This document shows, in pieces, positions 33,735 to 42,454 of a DNA stretch of 64,000 nucleotides (position 1 is its first letter; each line of letters starts with the position of its first letter). Origin of the DNA: Parapedobacter defluvii (GTDB lineage: Bacteria > Bacteroidota > Bacteroidia > Sphingobacteriales > Sphingobacteriaceae); assembly GCF_014642075.1 (NCBI RefSeq), contig NZ_BMIK01000017.1, positions 41,923 through 105,922 of the forward strand, written 5' to 3'. Made by a program: the position numbers and the translations under genes. Below the pieces are notes generated by a model. That model made no database searches and was not told the DNA's origin. It saw nothing but the letters and a program-made list of their open reading frames with translations.

Positions 33735-34344
33735 GCCGCCCCCCGAAATATTTGATGTACAATGCCCGTAATCCCTGTTTCGCCTTGGTGAGGTAAACAC
33801 GGCTCGAACTGGCAGGGATCTGCAACAGTTCTGCTATTTCATCGTGTCTGTACCCCTCCAGTTCATATAGATTGAAAACGATGCGGTGCATAACGGGCAA
33901 TCCTTCAAGGAGACGCAGGATATCATTCACCTGCAACCCGTCATCCATTTTCACCGCCGGATGGTTTTCCAATTGGTCAAGCGATGTCGTTTCGGGCACG
34001 GTCCGCTGCACACGTAAGCGGTCTATGGCCGTATTGACGGTGATACGAACCAACCACGCGCTGAACGCGGTGGATTTATCCGGTCCCTCTCCCCGGAAAC
34101 CCGAGAACCTGTCGAATGCCTTTACAAAGCTATCGTTCACAACTTCCCTGGCTGTTTCCCTATCCACCATGTATCTTTTGGCTACACCCATCAGCTTGCC
34201 CCAATATAGGCGATAAAGCTGCTCTTCCTGTTGGGCGGTAAGGTTGCCCTGTCCGCTTAAGATATCGGCTAAACGTTCGTCTTCCCTTCCGTCCACGTAA
34301 AGTAGCTGTCCTGTCTGTTTAAATCCAAAATCATAATCTCCCAT
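33724..34344 (-). CDS. ECF-type RNA polymerase sigma factor (sigma-70 family)
   Basis: 206 residues. Region 2 includes LYRLYWGKLMGVAKRYMVDRETAREVVNDSFVKAFDRF. Region 4 includes LPVMHRIVFNLYELEGYRHDEIAELLQIPASSSRVYLTKAKQGL. The two are joined by a linker. It is co-transcribed with the downstream membrane/barrel protein, overlapping by 11 bases. No SusC gene accompanies the pair, so the regulon is unknown. It converges on the mbnP/mbnH operon but need not control it. Confidence 0.92.
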   Translation of the reverse strand: MGDYDFGFKQTGQLLYVDGREDERLADILSGQGNLTAQQEEQLYRLYWGKLMGVAKRYMVDRETAREVVNDSFVKAFDRFSGFRGEGPDKSTAFSAWLVRITVNTAIDRLRVQRTVPETTSLDQLENHPAVKMDDGLQVNDILRLLEGLPVMHRIVFNLYELEGYRHDEIAELLQIPASSSRVYLTKAKQGLRALYIKYFGGRHDG

Positions 34345-34494
34345 GTATATAGACGGAAGCCTGGTGTAGAACGCTAATAAAAATATCGACTTTTTTCCTG
34401 TTTTTCCCTTTTCCGTTTAAACGGCTGGAATCGTTTAGCATTTCCGGTGAAGACCACGTCTTGTTACGATAGAGGAGTTTCAATATTACCGTCT

Positions 34495-35487
34495 ATGCAA
34501 TTATCCATCATTGTCCCTGTCTTCAACCGTCCTTTGGAAATAAATGACTTGCTCGGAAGTCTCTCCGATCAAACCGATACCGATTTTGAAGTGCTGATCG
34601 TCGAGGATGGTTCATCCGACAGATGCGAACCGGAAGTGGATGTTTTTAAAGCGAAATTGAATGTCAAATACATCTATAAGGAGAATTCAGACCCCGGACA
34701 GGCACGCAATATGGGTAGCGAACTTTCCACGGGCGATTACCTCGTTTTCCTTGATTCCGACTGTGTATTGCCGTCGCATTACGTCCAGACGGTAAAGCAG
34801 TCGCTGTCGCGGGACTATTCAGACGCGTTCGGTGGCCCGGATCGGGCAAAGGAGGATTTCACACCGCTGCAACGCGCCATTAACTATTCCATGACTTCTT
34901 TTTTTACCACGGGAGGTATCCGTGGCGGGGGTGAAAGACTGGAAAAATTCCATCCCCGTAGTTTCAACATGGGATACTCACGCGAGGTATATGAGAAAAC
35001 GGGTGGGTTTTCCGCCATGCGCTTCGGGGAGGATATCGATATGAGCATCCGGATTATCAGGCTGGGCTTCAGGACAAGGCTGATCAGGGAAGCGTATGTC
35101 TACCATAAGAGTCGTGCCGATCTCCGTCGGTTCTTCAAGCAGGTGTACAACTCGGGAATTGCGCGGATCAACCTTTACAGGCGGCATCCGCATTCGTTGA
35201 AAATGGTTCACTGTGCGCCTGCGGTATTCACCCTGGGCGTTGCCCTGATTACGATCATGTCGTTGTTTGTATCGCCCTACTTTTTGCTACCGTTGCTTTT
35301 CCATGCGGCTTTTACCCTATTAGATGCCACACTAAGGAATCGAAGCGTTCTGATCGGTTTGCTGGCTGTTGTGGCGAGTTATGTCCAATTACTGGGGTAT
35401 GGCCTCGGATTCATCCATGCATCCGTATTGCGGATTATGTTCCGGCATGCAGAGTTTTCCCTGTTCCAACGATCCTTTTACAACTAA
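34495..35487 (+). CDS. Family 2 glycosyltransferase with C-terminal membrane helices
   Basis: 330 residues from ATG 34495 (MQLSIIVPVFNRP); a GTG 16 codons upstream lacks family similarity. GT-A fold: nucleotide-binding VPVFNRP, VEDGSSD, then the metal-binding FLDSDCVLP (DxD). The acceptor region contains RSFNMGYSREVYEKTGGF and GEDIDMSIRI. Two or three hydrophobic helices (FTLGVALITIMSLFVSPYFLLPLLF, LLAVVASYVQLLGYGLGF) anchor it in the membrane. It likely adds sugar to a lipid-linked or surface glycan. The methyltransferase gene follows at 27 bases. Confidence 0.88.
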   Translation: MQLSIIVPVFNRPLEINDLLGSLSDQTDTDFEVLIVEDGSSDRCEPEVDVFKAKLNVKYIYKENSDPGQARNMGSELSTGDYLVFLDSDCVLPSHYVQTVKQSLSRDYSDAFGGPDRAKEDFTPLQRAINYSMTSFFTTGGIRGGGERLEKFHPRSFNMGYSREVYEKTGGFSAMRFGEDIDMSIRIIRLGFRTRLIREAYVYHKSRADLRRFFKQVYNSGIARINLYRRHPHSLKMVHCAPAVFTLGVALITIMSLFVSPYFLLPLLFHAAFTLLDATLRNRSVLIGLLAVVASYVQLLGYGLGFIHASVLRIMFRHAEFSLFQRSFYN

Positions 35488-35514
35488 AAATCAGCTTCCA
35501 GTAATTCAGAAACT

Positions 35515-36237
35515 ATGGATATAATCGATGGTTTACGTTATTTATGGCATCTTTCGACAAAAAAGAAAGCCAAACCCGATTCGTTTATCAATTGGCTGCG
35601 GTTTGCCAACGCCGGAATGCTCAACGAGGGAAACATCTACTGCATCGAGTATGTAAGCGAAAACCTGCCTTCGGAAAACCCCATCATTGAAATAGGGAGT
35701 TTCTGTGGGCTTTCGACCAATGCAATCAGCCATTACGTGCGGAAAGCAAAAAAAAACAACCTGCTTTTTACGTGCGACAAATGGGAGTTCGAGGGAGCCG
35801 AAAATAAAGATGTATTCCTTGGTCCATCGGCTATCACGCACCGGCAATACAGGAAGTTCGTCAGGGAAACCTATGTACGGAATGTGGGTTTTTTCTGCCA
35901 CGACAGGCCACCCCATACTATTGAATGCTTCTCCAATGATTTCTTTGACTTATGGAACCGCGGTACAGCCGTCACCGATGTCATGGGCCGGGAGATTCGA
36001 TTGGGTGGGCCGATCAGTTTTGCCTATATCGATGGAAACCATACCTATCCATTTGCCAAAGATGACTTCCTGAACGTAGACAGATACCTTGAAACGAACG
36101 GTTTCATCCTTTTCGATGATTCTGCCGACTACTACTCCCAATTCGGGGTCAACCGATTGGTCAGGGAAATCAGAAAAATGGACAACTATGAACTGGTCAT
36201 CAAAAACCCGAATTACCTATTCAGGAAAACGGGTTAG
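35515..36237 (+). CDS. Class I SAM-dependent methyltransferase (Methyltransf_24-like)
   Basis: 240 residues. Motif I is IIEIGSFCGLSTNAISHYV, and a later strand and loop carry FAYIDGNHTYPFAKDDFLNVDRYL with GFILFDDSADYY. The IDGNHTY plus LFDDS pattern is typical of Methyltransf_24 enzymes found in glycan clusters. It probably methylates a sugar or another small molecule made with the neighbouring GT2. No signal peptide. The target is unknown. Confidence 0.82.
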   Translation: MDIIDGLRYLWHLSTKKKAKPDSFINWLRFANAGMLNEGNIYCIEYVSENLPSENPIIEIGSFCGLSTNAISHYVRKAKKNNLLFTCDKWEFEGAENKDVFLGPSAITHRQYRKFVRETYVRNVGFFCHDRPPHTIECFSNDFFDLWNRGTAVTDVMGREIRLGGPISFAYIDGNHTYPFAKDDFLNVDRYLETNGFILFDDSADYYSQFGVNRLVREIRKMDNYELVIKNPNYLFRKTG

Positions 36238-36348
36238 GCCGCGGGTCCAAATTGCCGAGGGAATGCGAACCCCACCGCTGAAAACACGGGAAGTTTGGCG
36301 ACGGTCTTGACCGTGAAGGGATGCAATGCATCAGACCAAGAACCGGGT

Positions 36349-36570
36349 TTACCCCTGTTCTTTGTGTAGCTGAGTGGTGCTTTCATTACTATTAACGTCC
36401 CTTATACCGCTTTTTCTCAGCCAAACGCGAAACTGATTGGCGTCTTTGGGTATAAACCGCACGATCTTACCGTTTTTGAGTGAGATAATAAACACATCCA
36501 AACTAATGGCGAATGCGGATAGCTCGGCTGCTGAATGGCCGAAATCAGGAAAAGTATTGTTTGTTCCCAT
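36349..36570 (-). CDS. Small hypothetical protein, 73 residues
   Basis: From ATG 36570: MGTNNTFPDFGHSAAELSAF, then ISLDVFIISLKNGKIVRFIP-KDANQFRVWLRKSGIRDV. It resembles short uncharacterised Bacteroidota proteins with a SLKNG-I-R--P-D---F--WL pattern. The longer upstream frame does not look protein-like. Soluble, function unknown. It lies within the accessory region. Confidence 0.5.
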   Translation of the reverse strand: MGTNNTFPDFGHSAAELSAFAISLDVFIISLKNGKIVRFIPKDANQFRVWLRKSGIRDVNSNESTTQLHKEQG

Positions 36571-36654
36571 ACGCTTAATATTAAAAAAATGCGTAGGTGT
36601 CACAAAAAAGACGTGGGACACCACACTTATGGACATTGAGGCACTGGTATACCC

Positions 36655-36717
36655 GACTCCGAATAAGTGAGCGCCCACGCCATAGGCGTGAGTGTTCTTA
36701 CTTATTGTCCCGGAGTC
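36655..36717. repeat. 63-base nested inverted repeat
   Basis: Outer arms GACTCCG (36655-36661) and CGGAGTC (36711-36717), middle arms AATAAGT (36662-36668) and ACTTATT (36700-36706) with a 4-base bulge on the right, inner arms CACGCC (36676-36681) and GGCGTG (36685-36690). It could be a structured end of a mobile element or a strong hairpin. It sits between the small gene and the recombinase relic. Confidence 0.5.
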
Positions 36718-36841
36718 TAAAAATTACCAGTTTTCAATGTCGAGACTTAAAGCAAAAACAGCTTCAAAATTTCTTATATGTCGGTATAAAGATACAACAA
36801 TTTAAAAGGTTGTACAAGGATGTATTATCGTAAATACAGAT

Positions 36842-36941
36842 TATTCCGACTTTTGCATAAAGCATCGGGGTCTTGATGTCATTGTGCCCCAGCAACTGCG
36901 TAACTATGCCGCAAACTGCCAATGCAGTTCGCTTTGGCATC
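36842..36941 (-). pseudogene. Relic of a tyrosine recombinase/integrase (C-terminal catalytic part)
   Basis: The minus strand reads AKANCIGSLRHSYA (36897-36938), the box with catalytic Arg and His. A second frame then gives TQLLGHNDIKTPMLYAKV (36845-36901), the LGH box and the nucleophilic Tyr. In intact enzymes about 16-20 residues separate RHSYA from LLGH. Here they are fused out of frame, so an internal deletion with frameshift has killed the gene. The N-terminal part is absent. It abuts the truncated AraC gene. Confidence 0.7.
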
Positions 36942-36945
36942 TAGT

Positions 36946-37131
36946 CAACGGCTAATACAAAAAAGATTGCAGGAGGCCTATTTCTTAATTGAGAAGAAAA
37001 ACAAAAAGCCTGCTGACATTTATTTGGAATTAAGATTTGAAACGCTATCCCATTTTTCATATGCTTTCAAGAAGAAGTTTGGGCAGACTCCAACAGAACT
37101 CGCAGCTCGAGAGAAAAAGACCTGCCGCTAG
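36946..37131 (+). pseudogene. 5'-truncated AraC-family regulator (C-terminal HTH only)
   Basis: The frame gives SQRLIQKRLQEAYFLI, then EKKNKKPADIYLELRFETLS, HFSYAFKKKFGQTPTELAA, ending at 37131. This is the second half of an AraC/XylS DNA-binding domain, including the conserved F-S--FKK-FG-TP motif. The first recognition helix and all N-terminal domains are missing. The break coincides with the integrase relic, so the gene was probably truncated by an integration or deletion event. Confidence 0.7.
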
Positions 37132-37175
37132 CATCAATTCCTGCAAACGAATGTTTGCAGGAATTTTGCACTGAG

Positions 37176-38708
37176 TTATCTTCCTCCGGGCCCTGTATTT
37201 CCTCCTATACGGGTCACCACGGATGTCATGGTGAACGTGGATGACAACGTGGGATTGCTGAAAGTGCCTCCAAGATACAAACCGTTGAAGTCTGAAGAAT
37301 TGGCAACATCGGATACAGAAACGAGCTTATAGGTCTTTCCGGAACTGAATTTACTACTGGATAACAGCAAAGTGGTAAAACTCACGGGTGATTTAAAGGT
37401 AATTACTTCTGCGTTGTCACCATCCAACACACTGTATATCGTTCCGGCGTTCCCCCCATCCAGCATAACCGAAGCCTGTGTCGACACATTGGCCGTCGGT
37501 GTACTTGTTGTGCCTCCAACACCAACCAATAGCCCCCCGGTTATCTTAAATGTATTGTTGTCACAGTCAAAACCTGCTTCGGGGCTTCTTGCCCCGATGG
37601 CAAACACCTTTCCACCGGTTACAGTTAGTGCACCATTGGAATCAATTCCATCATTTGTGGTACTGTAGGCCACGACGGTTCCGCCGTTTATGTAGATGGC
37701 CTTACCGGCATTAATGGCATCATCCACGGCATTGATGTAAATATCCCCGCCGTTAATGGTCAGCGTACTCTTGCTTTCTATGCCTTCACCCCCCTCACCT
37801 GTAGTGGTAACATGGATCGTACCGCCATTGATAACGATATAGGGATCGATCGAATCATCCGTTTCGTAGGAAGCAACCATACCGTCATCCGCCACATTGA
37901 TCGTGATATGACCATCATTGATAACGATTTGTCCTTCTCCAGCTTCCATCCCGTCACTGCTCGCCGTGATATCAATCGTTCCGCCGTCGATAAAGATGCC
38001 ATCGTTGCTGTGCATTCCGTCGGAAGCTGCTTTGACAACCTGGATGGTCCCTTCGGCTACCCGTATATAATCATCGCTCACAATGCCATGTTTATTGTTT
38101 CCTGTGACCTGAAGCGTACCCGTTCCGGAGAATAAAAGTTGCCCCTCACTGAAAAACGTGCCTTTCTGATCTTCGGTGGATGTCGCGTAGGTCGTACCAT
38201 CCATCAAGGCATTGGTTGTCCCTTCGGCCAAAACAACAAATGCACGTTTGCCGGACTGTATATTCACGGCGGGGCCGTCGGGATTGGTAATCGAAACCCC
38301 ATTCAGGGTCAATTTGAATTTTTTGTCACTGTATATCTTGATGGAGCCGTCCGTGGTGGCGCCTGTCAATTCGTAAGCCACGCCGGCGACAGTGGATTGA
38401 ATGACCACATCAGCCCCCGGTGCCGTGACCGTTACACCGGTTACCGCGTTTTCTACCTTTGCGCCCGCACCATCAAACGCTATTTTGACCGTGGAGCTGA
38501 ATGTGGAATTGGCCAGCAAATCTTCGTCATTGACCCCGGTCTCGGAAGAACCTTCTGCCGTTCCGTTTGTGGTAGCCGCACGGATCGTAACCGCGGTTTC
38601 CGTGGTGACTGTTTCCCCTTCCGTATCGGTGATTTCGTCATCTTTCGCACACGAGACCGCAAGCACGGCCAATAGGAAAGGAATGGAAAAATATACTTTC
38701 GTTTTCAT
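37176..38708 (-). CDS. Carbohydrate-binding beta-helix lipoprotein (Cthe_2159/PF14262-like)
   Basis: 510 residues with SPII lipobox LAVLAVSC. The central region is a right-handed parallel beta-helix with repeats such as GTIQVVKAASDGMHSNDGIF, GTIDITASSDGMEAGEG, HITINVADDGMVAS and DIYINAVDDAINAGKAI. This is the pattern of Cthe_2159-type proteins, whose founding member binds polygalacturonate and calcium. The linker after the lipobox is Thr/Glu-rich. No catalytic motif is visible. Probably surface-exposed and monocistronic or first of the minus-strand set. Confidence 0.82.
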   Translation of the reverse strand: MKTKVYFSIPFLLAVLAVSCAKDDEITDTEGETVTTETAVTIRAATTNGTAEGSSETGVNDEDLLANSTFSSTVKIAFDGAGAKVENAVTGVTVTAPGADVVIQSTVAGVAYELTGATTDGSIKIYSDKKFKLTLNGVSITNPDGPAVNIQSGKRAFVVLAEGTTNALMDGTTYATSTEDQKGTFFSEGQLLFSGTGTLQVTGNNKHGIVSDDYIRVAEGTIQVVKAASDGMHSNDGIFIDGGTIDITASSDGMEAGEGQIVINDGHITINVADDGMVASYETDDSIDPYIVINGGTIHVTTTGEGGEGIESKSTLTINGGDIYINAVDDAINAGKAIYINGGTVVAYSTTNDGIDSNGALTVTGGKVFAIGARSPEAGFDCDNNTFKITGGLLVGVGGTTSTPTANVSTQASVMLDGGNAGTIYSVLDGDNAEVITFKSPVSFTTLLLSSSKFSSGKTYKLVSVSDVANSSDFNGLYLGGTFSNPTLSSTFTMTSVVTRIGGNTGPGGR

Positions 38709-38753
38709 ACTATATTAATTTTTGATGTGCTATTTATGGATCTTATATTTCAC

Positions 38754-39440
38754 CTAAAAATTGGCAACCAGCAACAGGCCTGTGGTTGATAGGCATTCCG
38801 CTTCCAATGCCCGGGAACCTGAGAGGGATAGGGCATCTCCAGCAAACAGCAGACGCTCGTTCACCTCAAAATTGCCATCCAGCGTCAATGCAAAAACATG
38901 CGTTAACATTGGATCCAGGACCAGTTTGTATTCGGCTTTTCCGGCAAAAGCTCCTATATAAATCTGAAACGGTGCATCCCCTTTTCCCAAGACAGGCAAC
39001 AGCTTGTTTCTATCCAGGGGATTTACGATGGGTAGGGTGTAACTGAGCATGTCTTTCGCACACTCCCCTACCCCTGAAAAGACGAATTGTTGAAAGGCAA
39101 AATAGCCTGCCCCGGCCTGCGACTGTTCCACCCATACTTCTACTTCTGCCTCAACAGACAATACACTTAGGTTGCCCAATGGCACGGTATAATCATGCGT
39201 TTTCGTCCGCAAGGCAATCTCTCCTGCCAGCGGAACAAAAACCGAAACGCTCCGTTCGGGCAACGGCAACGTCAAGGTTTGACCGGAACGCCCTAACCAT
39301 TCATTTACCTGATGCAGGCAGCCGATGGGCATACGATGGGGAGAAACATAACCCCCATAATTCAGCGTGCTTCTAAGCCGCCCTTTACCGATGGCCATTT
39401 CTCCCCGTTGTTCGGCTATATAGATTCTGACGTCTTCCAC
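38754..39440 (-). CDS. Pirin-like bicupin protein
   Basis: 228 residues, no signal peptide. Two beta-rich halves: the first with ERSVSVFVPLAGEIALRT and GNLSVLSVEAEVEVWVEQS, the second with LTHVFALTLDGNFEVNERLLFAGDALSLSG, matching the quercetinase-like C-terminal cupin of YhhW/pirin proteins. The typical N-terminal pirin motif with HxH metal ligands is not seen, so enzymatic activity is doubtful. It ends up 12 bases from the intradiol dioxygenase-like gene and is probably co-transcribed with it. Confidence 0.6.
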   Translation of the reverse strand: MEDVRIYIAEQRGEMAIGKGRLRSTLNYGGYVSPHRMPIGCLHQVNEWLGRSGQTLTLPLPERSVSVFVPLAGEIALRTKTHDYTVPLGNLSVLSVEAEVEVWVEQSQAGAGYFAFQQFVFSGVGECAKDMLSYTLPIVNPLDRNKLLPVLGKGDAPFQIYIGAFAGKAEYKLVLDPMLTHVFALTLDGNFEVNERLLFAGDALSLSGSRALEAECLSTTGLLLVANF

Positions 39441-39451
39441 GGCTGTATTAC

Positions 39452-40177
39452 CTATGCATTGACGCGAAGCGTAATTTTCATCTCGAACCCTTCGGCCATC
39501 GTACCTGTAACGGTTGACATTTCTTTTTCCACCCCGTCGCCAAAAACATTGTCCCTGCTGTTGTAAATATAGCCCGACGTACCTTTGGTGTATCCATAGT
39601 TAGCACCATTCGTATTCACATCGATCGACAGGCTATCCTGAAAAGCTATCTGGGTGACCAATAGCGATTTACCCGAGCCATCATAAATATGCACGTGGAT
39701 ATGTGTGGCCCGGCCTTGGTACCAACCCGGGAAGATGGTCTGGAACGTGACCAACCCATTGCCATCGGTTACCTGACGCCCGCGGAACCAGTTTGCAGAC
39801 TGATAATTAGCAGATTGCATTTGCATTCCCCCGTACTGCGAATAATTACCATCCACATCGCAGTGCCAGATATCGACCAGCGCTCCCGGCAGTGGATTAC
39901 AGTTGTCATTCACGTTGGCAATCGTAATCAATGCAGTCATTTCGACACCCAAGCCATCTCCCTTATGGATATCCGAACGCACGTAGGAAGTGGGTGTTTT
40001 GGTAGGGAATGGCCCTTCGGTTTCCGCTGGCGTAACGGAGCAGCTGCTATCTACTGTAACATCCGTTCCTGTCTCATCCGTGGGAGTAATGTCATCGTCC
40101 TTTTTACAGGAGGCCCATGCTGCCGGTCCTGAAAACGCCAAAAAAGATAACGTCCTGATGAATTGTTTCCGTTCCAT
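39452..40177 (-). CDS. Intradiol ring-cleavage dioxygenase family protein, exported
   Basis: 241 residues with a Tat- or Sec-like N-terminus (RKQFIRTLSFLAFSGPAAWASC; possible lipobox). The dioxygenase core contains TPAETEGPFPTKTPTSYVR, GALVDIWHCDVDGNYSQYGG, NWFRGRQVTDGNGLVTFQTIFPGWYQGRATHIHVHIY. The Tyr in PGWYQGR and the two His of THIHVH are Fe(III) ligands, and an N-terminal Tyr supplies the fourth. Exported intradiol dioxygenase-like proteins are common in Bacteroidota, but the natural substrate is not established. It pairs with a pirin-like protein, itself linked to quercetinase folds. Confidence 0.85.
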   Translation of the reverse strand: MERKQFIRTLSFLAFSGPAAWASCKKDDDITPTDETGTDVTVDSSCSVTPAETEGPFPTKTPTSYVRSDIHKGDGLGVEMTALITIANVNDNCNPLPGALVDIWHCDVDGNYSQYGGMQMQSANYQSANWFRGRQVTDGNGLVTFQTIFPGWYQGRATHIHVHIYDGSGKSLLVTQIAFQDSLSIDVNTNGANYGYTKGTSGYIYNSRDNVFGDGVEKEMSTVTGTMAEGFEMKITLRVNA

Positions 40178-40254
40178 AATAATCTCTCCTTTAAATTAGG
40201 GGAGAAATTTACAGGGACGAGATGTAAAAAAATGTTAAGTGCCGATGAAAGAGC

Positions 40255-40944
40255 TTATTGTGTCGATGAGTCCTTTAAAAACCGAACGACCTCCTTATGG
40301 TAGCTTTCACCTACACTGAGCAGGAAATGAGGTAGCTGTATTTTTTTATTTGAAAAAGAAACGACATGTGGAACAGCTACGATATGACTTCTGTGTATAC
40401 GGATAAACCGGTTGGAGGGCAGCCGATCATACATGGCTTTCAGCGTGGAGAGTGTCAGCACTGTTTTTCCGTTTATCAGGTGGATCTTGACATAGTCCTG
40501 CATACTTTCTATGCATTCGATGTCATCCAGCTGAACTTTTACCAACTTATACTCTTCATACACCGTCAGGAATGGCCGGTATTCCTGTGATGCATGGCGT
40601 GCCAATGCTTTCTCAACGGCCCGTTCAAACCGACTGTAATCAAACGGTTTCAACAAATAATCAACTGAATCGAGTTCAAAACCGTCAACTGCGTATGCCT
40701 TATGTGCTGTGGTGAAAACAAGCAGGGGTCGGGGGGATAGGGAGCGGGCAAAATCTACCCCGTTGACTTCGAGCATATCCACATCAAGGAAAAGTAAATC
40801 CACACGTTCTTTGTCCAGGAACGCTTTGGCTGCGAGTGGATTGGAGAAAGCGCCGATCAAGCGCAATCCGGGATGCTTTTCTGCAAATCCGACGATAACC
40901 TGCAACGCCAGCGGTTCGTCATCAACAGCAATACAGGATATCAT
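40255..40944 (-). CDS. LytTR-family response regulator
   Basis: 229 residues: receiver domain with ISCIAVDDEPLALQVI, phosphoacceptor Asp in LLFLDVDM, and VDYLLKPFDYSRF (Lys switch), then a LytTR DNA-binding domain (VKVQLDDIECIESMQDYVKIHL, FIRIHRSHIVAVPHV). It sits 3 bases after the sensor kinase gene. LytTR regulators bind paired 9-bp direct repeats; targets are not visible here. Confidence 0.95.
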   Translation of the reverse strand: MISCIAVDDEPLALQVIVGFAEKHPGLRLIGAFSNPLAAKAFLDKERVDLLFLDVDMLEVNGVDFARSLSPRPLLVFTTAHKAYAVDGFELDSVDYLLKPFDYSRFERAVEKALARHASQEYRPFLTVYEEYKLVKVQLDDIECIESMQDYVKIHLINGKTVLTLSTLKAMYDRLPSNRFIRIHRSHIVAVPHVVSFSNKKIQLPHFLLSVGESYHKEVVRFLKDSSTQ

Positions 40945-40947
40945 CCA

Positions 40948-42045
40948 TCAAATATACAGTAAAAGCTTCACAAAAAAGTGATCGGTTCCTGCTACGATAT
41001 CCAATTCGAATTTGTCCGGATACAAACGCTCCAACAGCTTTCTGGTATTCTTCAACCCTATTCCCGAACTAGGCTGTGCGTGTAATTCCCTGGAAACAGC
41101 GTTCTTCACTTCCATTAAACAATGGCTATCCGTTACCTGTATGAAAAAATCCAGGTAACAAGGTTCCGAAACCCGTAGGCCATATTTAAAAGCGTTCTCC
41201 ACAAACGGTAACAGGATAAAAGGGTGTATTTTCTTGGTACTATCCTGGCCCTCGTATCGCTCCTTAATTGTACAATTTGCCCCGACACGTAACTTTTGCA
41301 GGCTGATAAAATCTTGAATCGCCTGAATTTCTTCCTTTAAGCCTACTTCCTCGTCGTTTCGTTCATCCATATAGTAGCGCATCAGCTGGGACAATTTATA
41401 GACGCTAGTGGCCGTAGAAGGATCGTTCGTCAAAGCCAGGGAATAGATATTATGCAGCGTGTTGAACAAAAAATGGGGGTGAACCTGTGCCTTGAGAAAG
41501 GCAAGCTCTGCCTTTGTCCACTCGTGCTGTACCTGCTGCACTTTCTGCTGGGATTGCATCCAATATTGCACAATCCTGAGCAAAGACCCCAAGATGACAA
41601 CCAGCATCACAATATACATGGAAGCGATGTCCAGATGCCCCCTGTTTTTCGGGGGCGGTTCCTGCCCGTTGTGGGGTGGAGGCATCGGAAAAGGTTCTCC
41701 TTCACGGTTGGCAAATTCTCTTTGCGGCATACTATCCAGTCGCATTAACCGGTCAAACGGTTTTAACCAATAAGCGAATACGATGGCAACCAACACGAGA
41801 GAAATCACATATAATAGGTATCTTCTTTTCCGGATGATAAAAGGTGTCCACAGATAGCTATTCAGATAATAAGGAACGATAAAGCAAAATCCGAAAAACC
41901 AGATTTCCCAACGCTGGAACAACTCGGAACCCCATACACTTTTGTTGCTGATAAAAAGGATCGGTAAAGACAAGAAACCCAACCAGGCAAGTGCGTGGAG
42001 TAAAACGTTGAACTTGTTATGCCATTTCAAAAAACGGGCTTGCAT
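40948..42045 (-). CDS. LytS/YehU-like sensor histidine kinase
   Basis: 365 residues from the ATG at 42045 (MQARFLKWHNKF). A longer start at 42099 would overlap the divergent gene's leader. Four transmembrane helices (LLHALAWLGFLSLPILF, WFFGFCFIVPYYL, LLYVISLVLVAIVFAYWL, MYIVMLVVILGSLLRIV) are followed by a coiled coil and the His_kinase domain: LKAQVHPHFLFNTLHNIYSL (phospho-His) and ILLPFVENAFKYGL (N box), then GIGLKNTRKLLERLYP. A Pro-rich periplasmic loop lies between helices 3 and 4. It forms a pair with the downstream LytTR regulator. Confidence 0.93.
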   Translation of the reverse strand: MQARFLKWHNKFNVLLHALAWLGFLSLPILFISNKSVWGSELFQRWEIWFFGFCFIVPYYLNSYLWTPFIIRKRRYLLYVISLVLVAIVFAYWLKPFDRLMRLDSMPQREFANREGEPFPMPPPHNGQEPPPKNRGHLDIASMYIVMLVVILGSLLRIVQYWMQSQQKVQQVQHEWTKAELAFLKAQVHPHFLFNTLHNIYSLALTNDPSTATSVYKLSQLMRYYMDERNDEEVGLKEEIQAIQDFISLQKLRVGANCTIKERYEGQDSTKKIHPFILLPFVENAFKYGLRVSEPCYLDFFIQVTDSHCLMEVKNAVSRELHAQPSSGIGLKNTRKLLERLYPDKFELDIVAGTDHFFVKLLLYI

Positions 42046-42163
42046 ACGGAGCGATAAATGATCTGTTGTAAATATAGCATTAACATTGAAAACCGACATG
42101 CACTATAATTATCCGGCGGACCGACTTGCCGTCAGATGTATTGCTAACAACAGATCAACCGAG

Positions 42164-42454
42164 ATGACCTGTAAATTGACTACCCCCGAATTGCGGGAAC
42201 GGAAAGAAACCGTTATTGCCAGTCTGAAACAGCAAATGATGGAAAAACGGGACCTTAAAAACGGCTACGCATTCAGATTCCCTGGGACAGATGATGTGTT
42301 GGATGAGTTGATGGAGTTCATAAAAACGGAAAGGGAATGTTGTGATTTTTTTATATTTGGTCTTTCTGTAAGCGGCGATAAAAGTGAGATATGGCTTGAA
42401 TTAACCGGAGCCGCCGGTGCAAAGGATTTTATTACGGCAGAACTTGGCTTTTAA
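42164..42454 (+). CDS. Small Cys-pair protein upstream of ynfA
   Basis: 96 residues from ATG 42164 (MTCKLTTPELRERK). It contains FIKTERECCDFFIFGLSVSG and ends IWLELTGAAGAKDFITAELGF. The ERECC-x-F-x-F motif and WL-L-G--G-K-F tail recur in small uncharacterised proteins near metal or stress genes. The vicinal Cys could bind a soft metal (inference). Its stop overlaps the next start in TAATG, so it is translationally coupled to the YnfA gene. Confidence 0.7.
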   Translation: MTCKLTTPELRERKETVIASLKQQMMEKRDLKNGYAFRFPGTDDVLDELMEFIKTERECCDFFIFGLSVSGDKSEIWLELTGAAGAKDFITAELGF

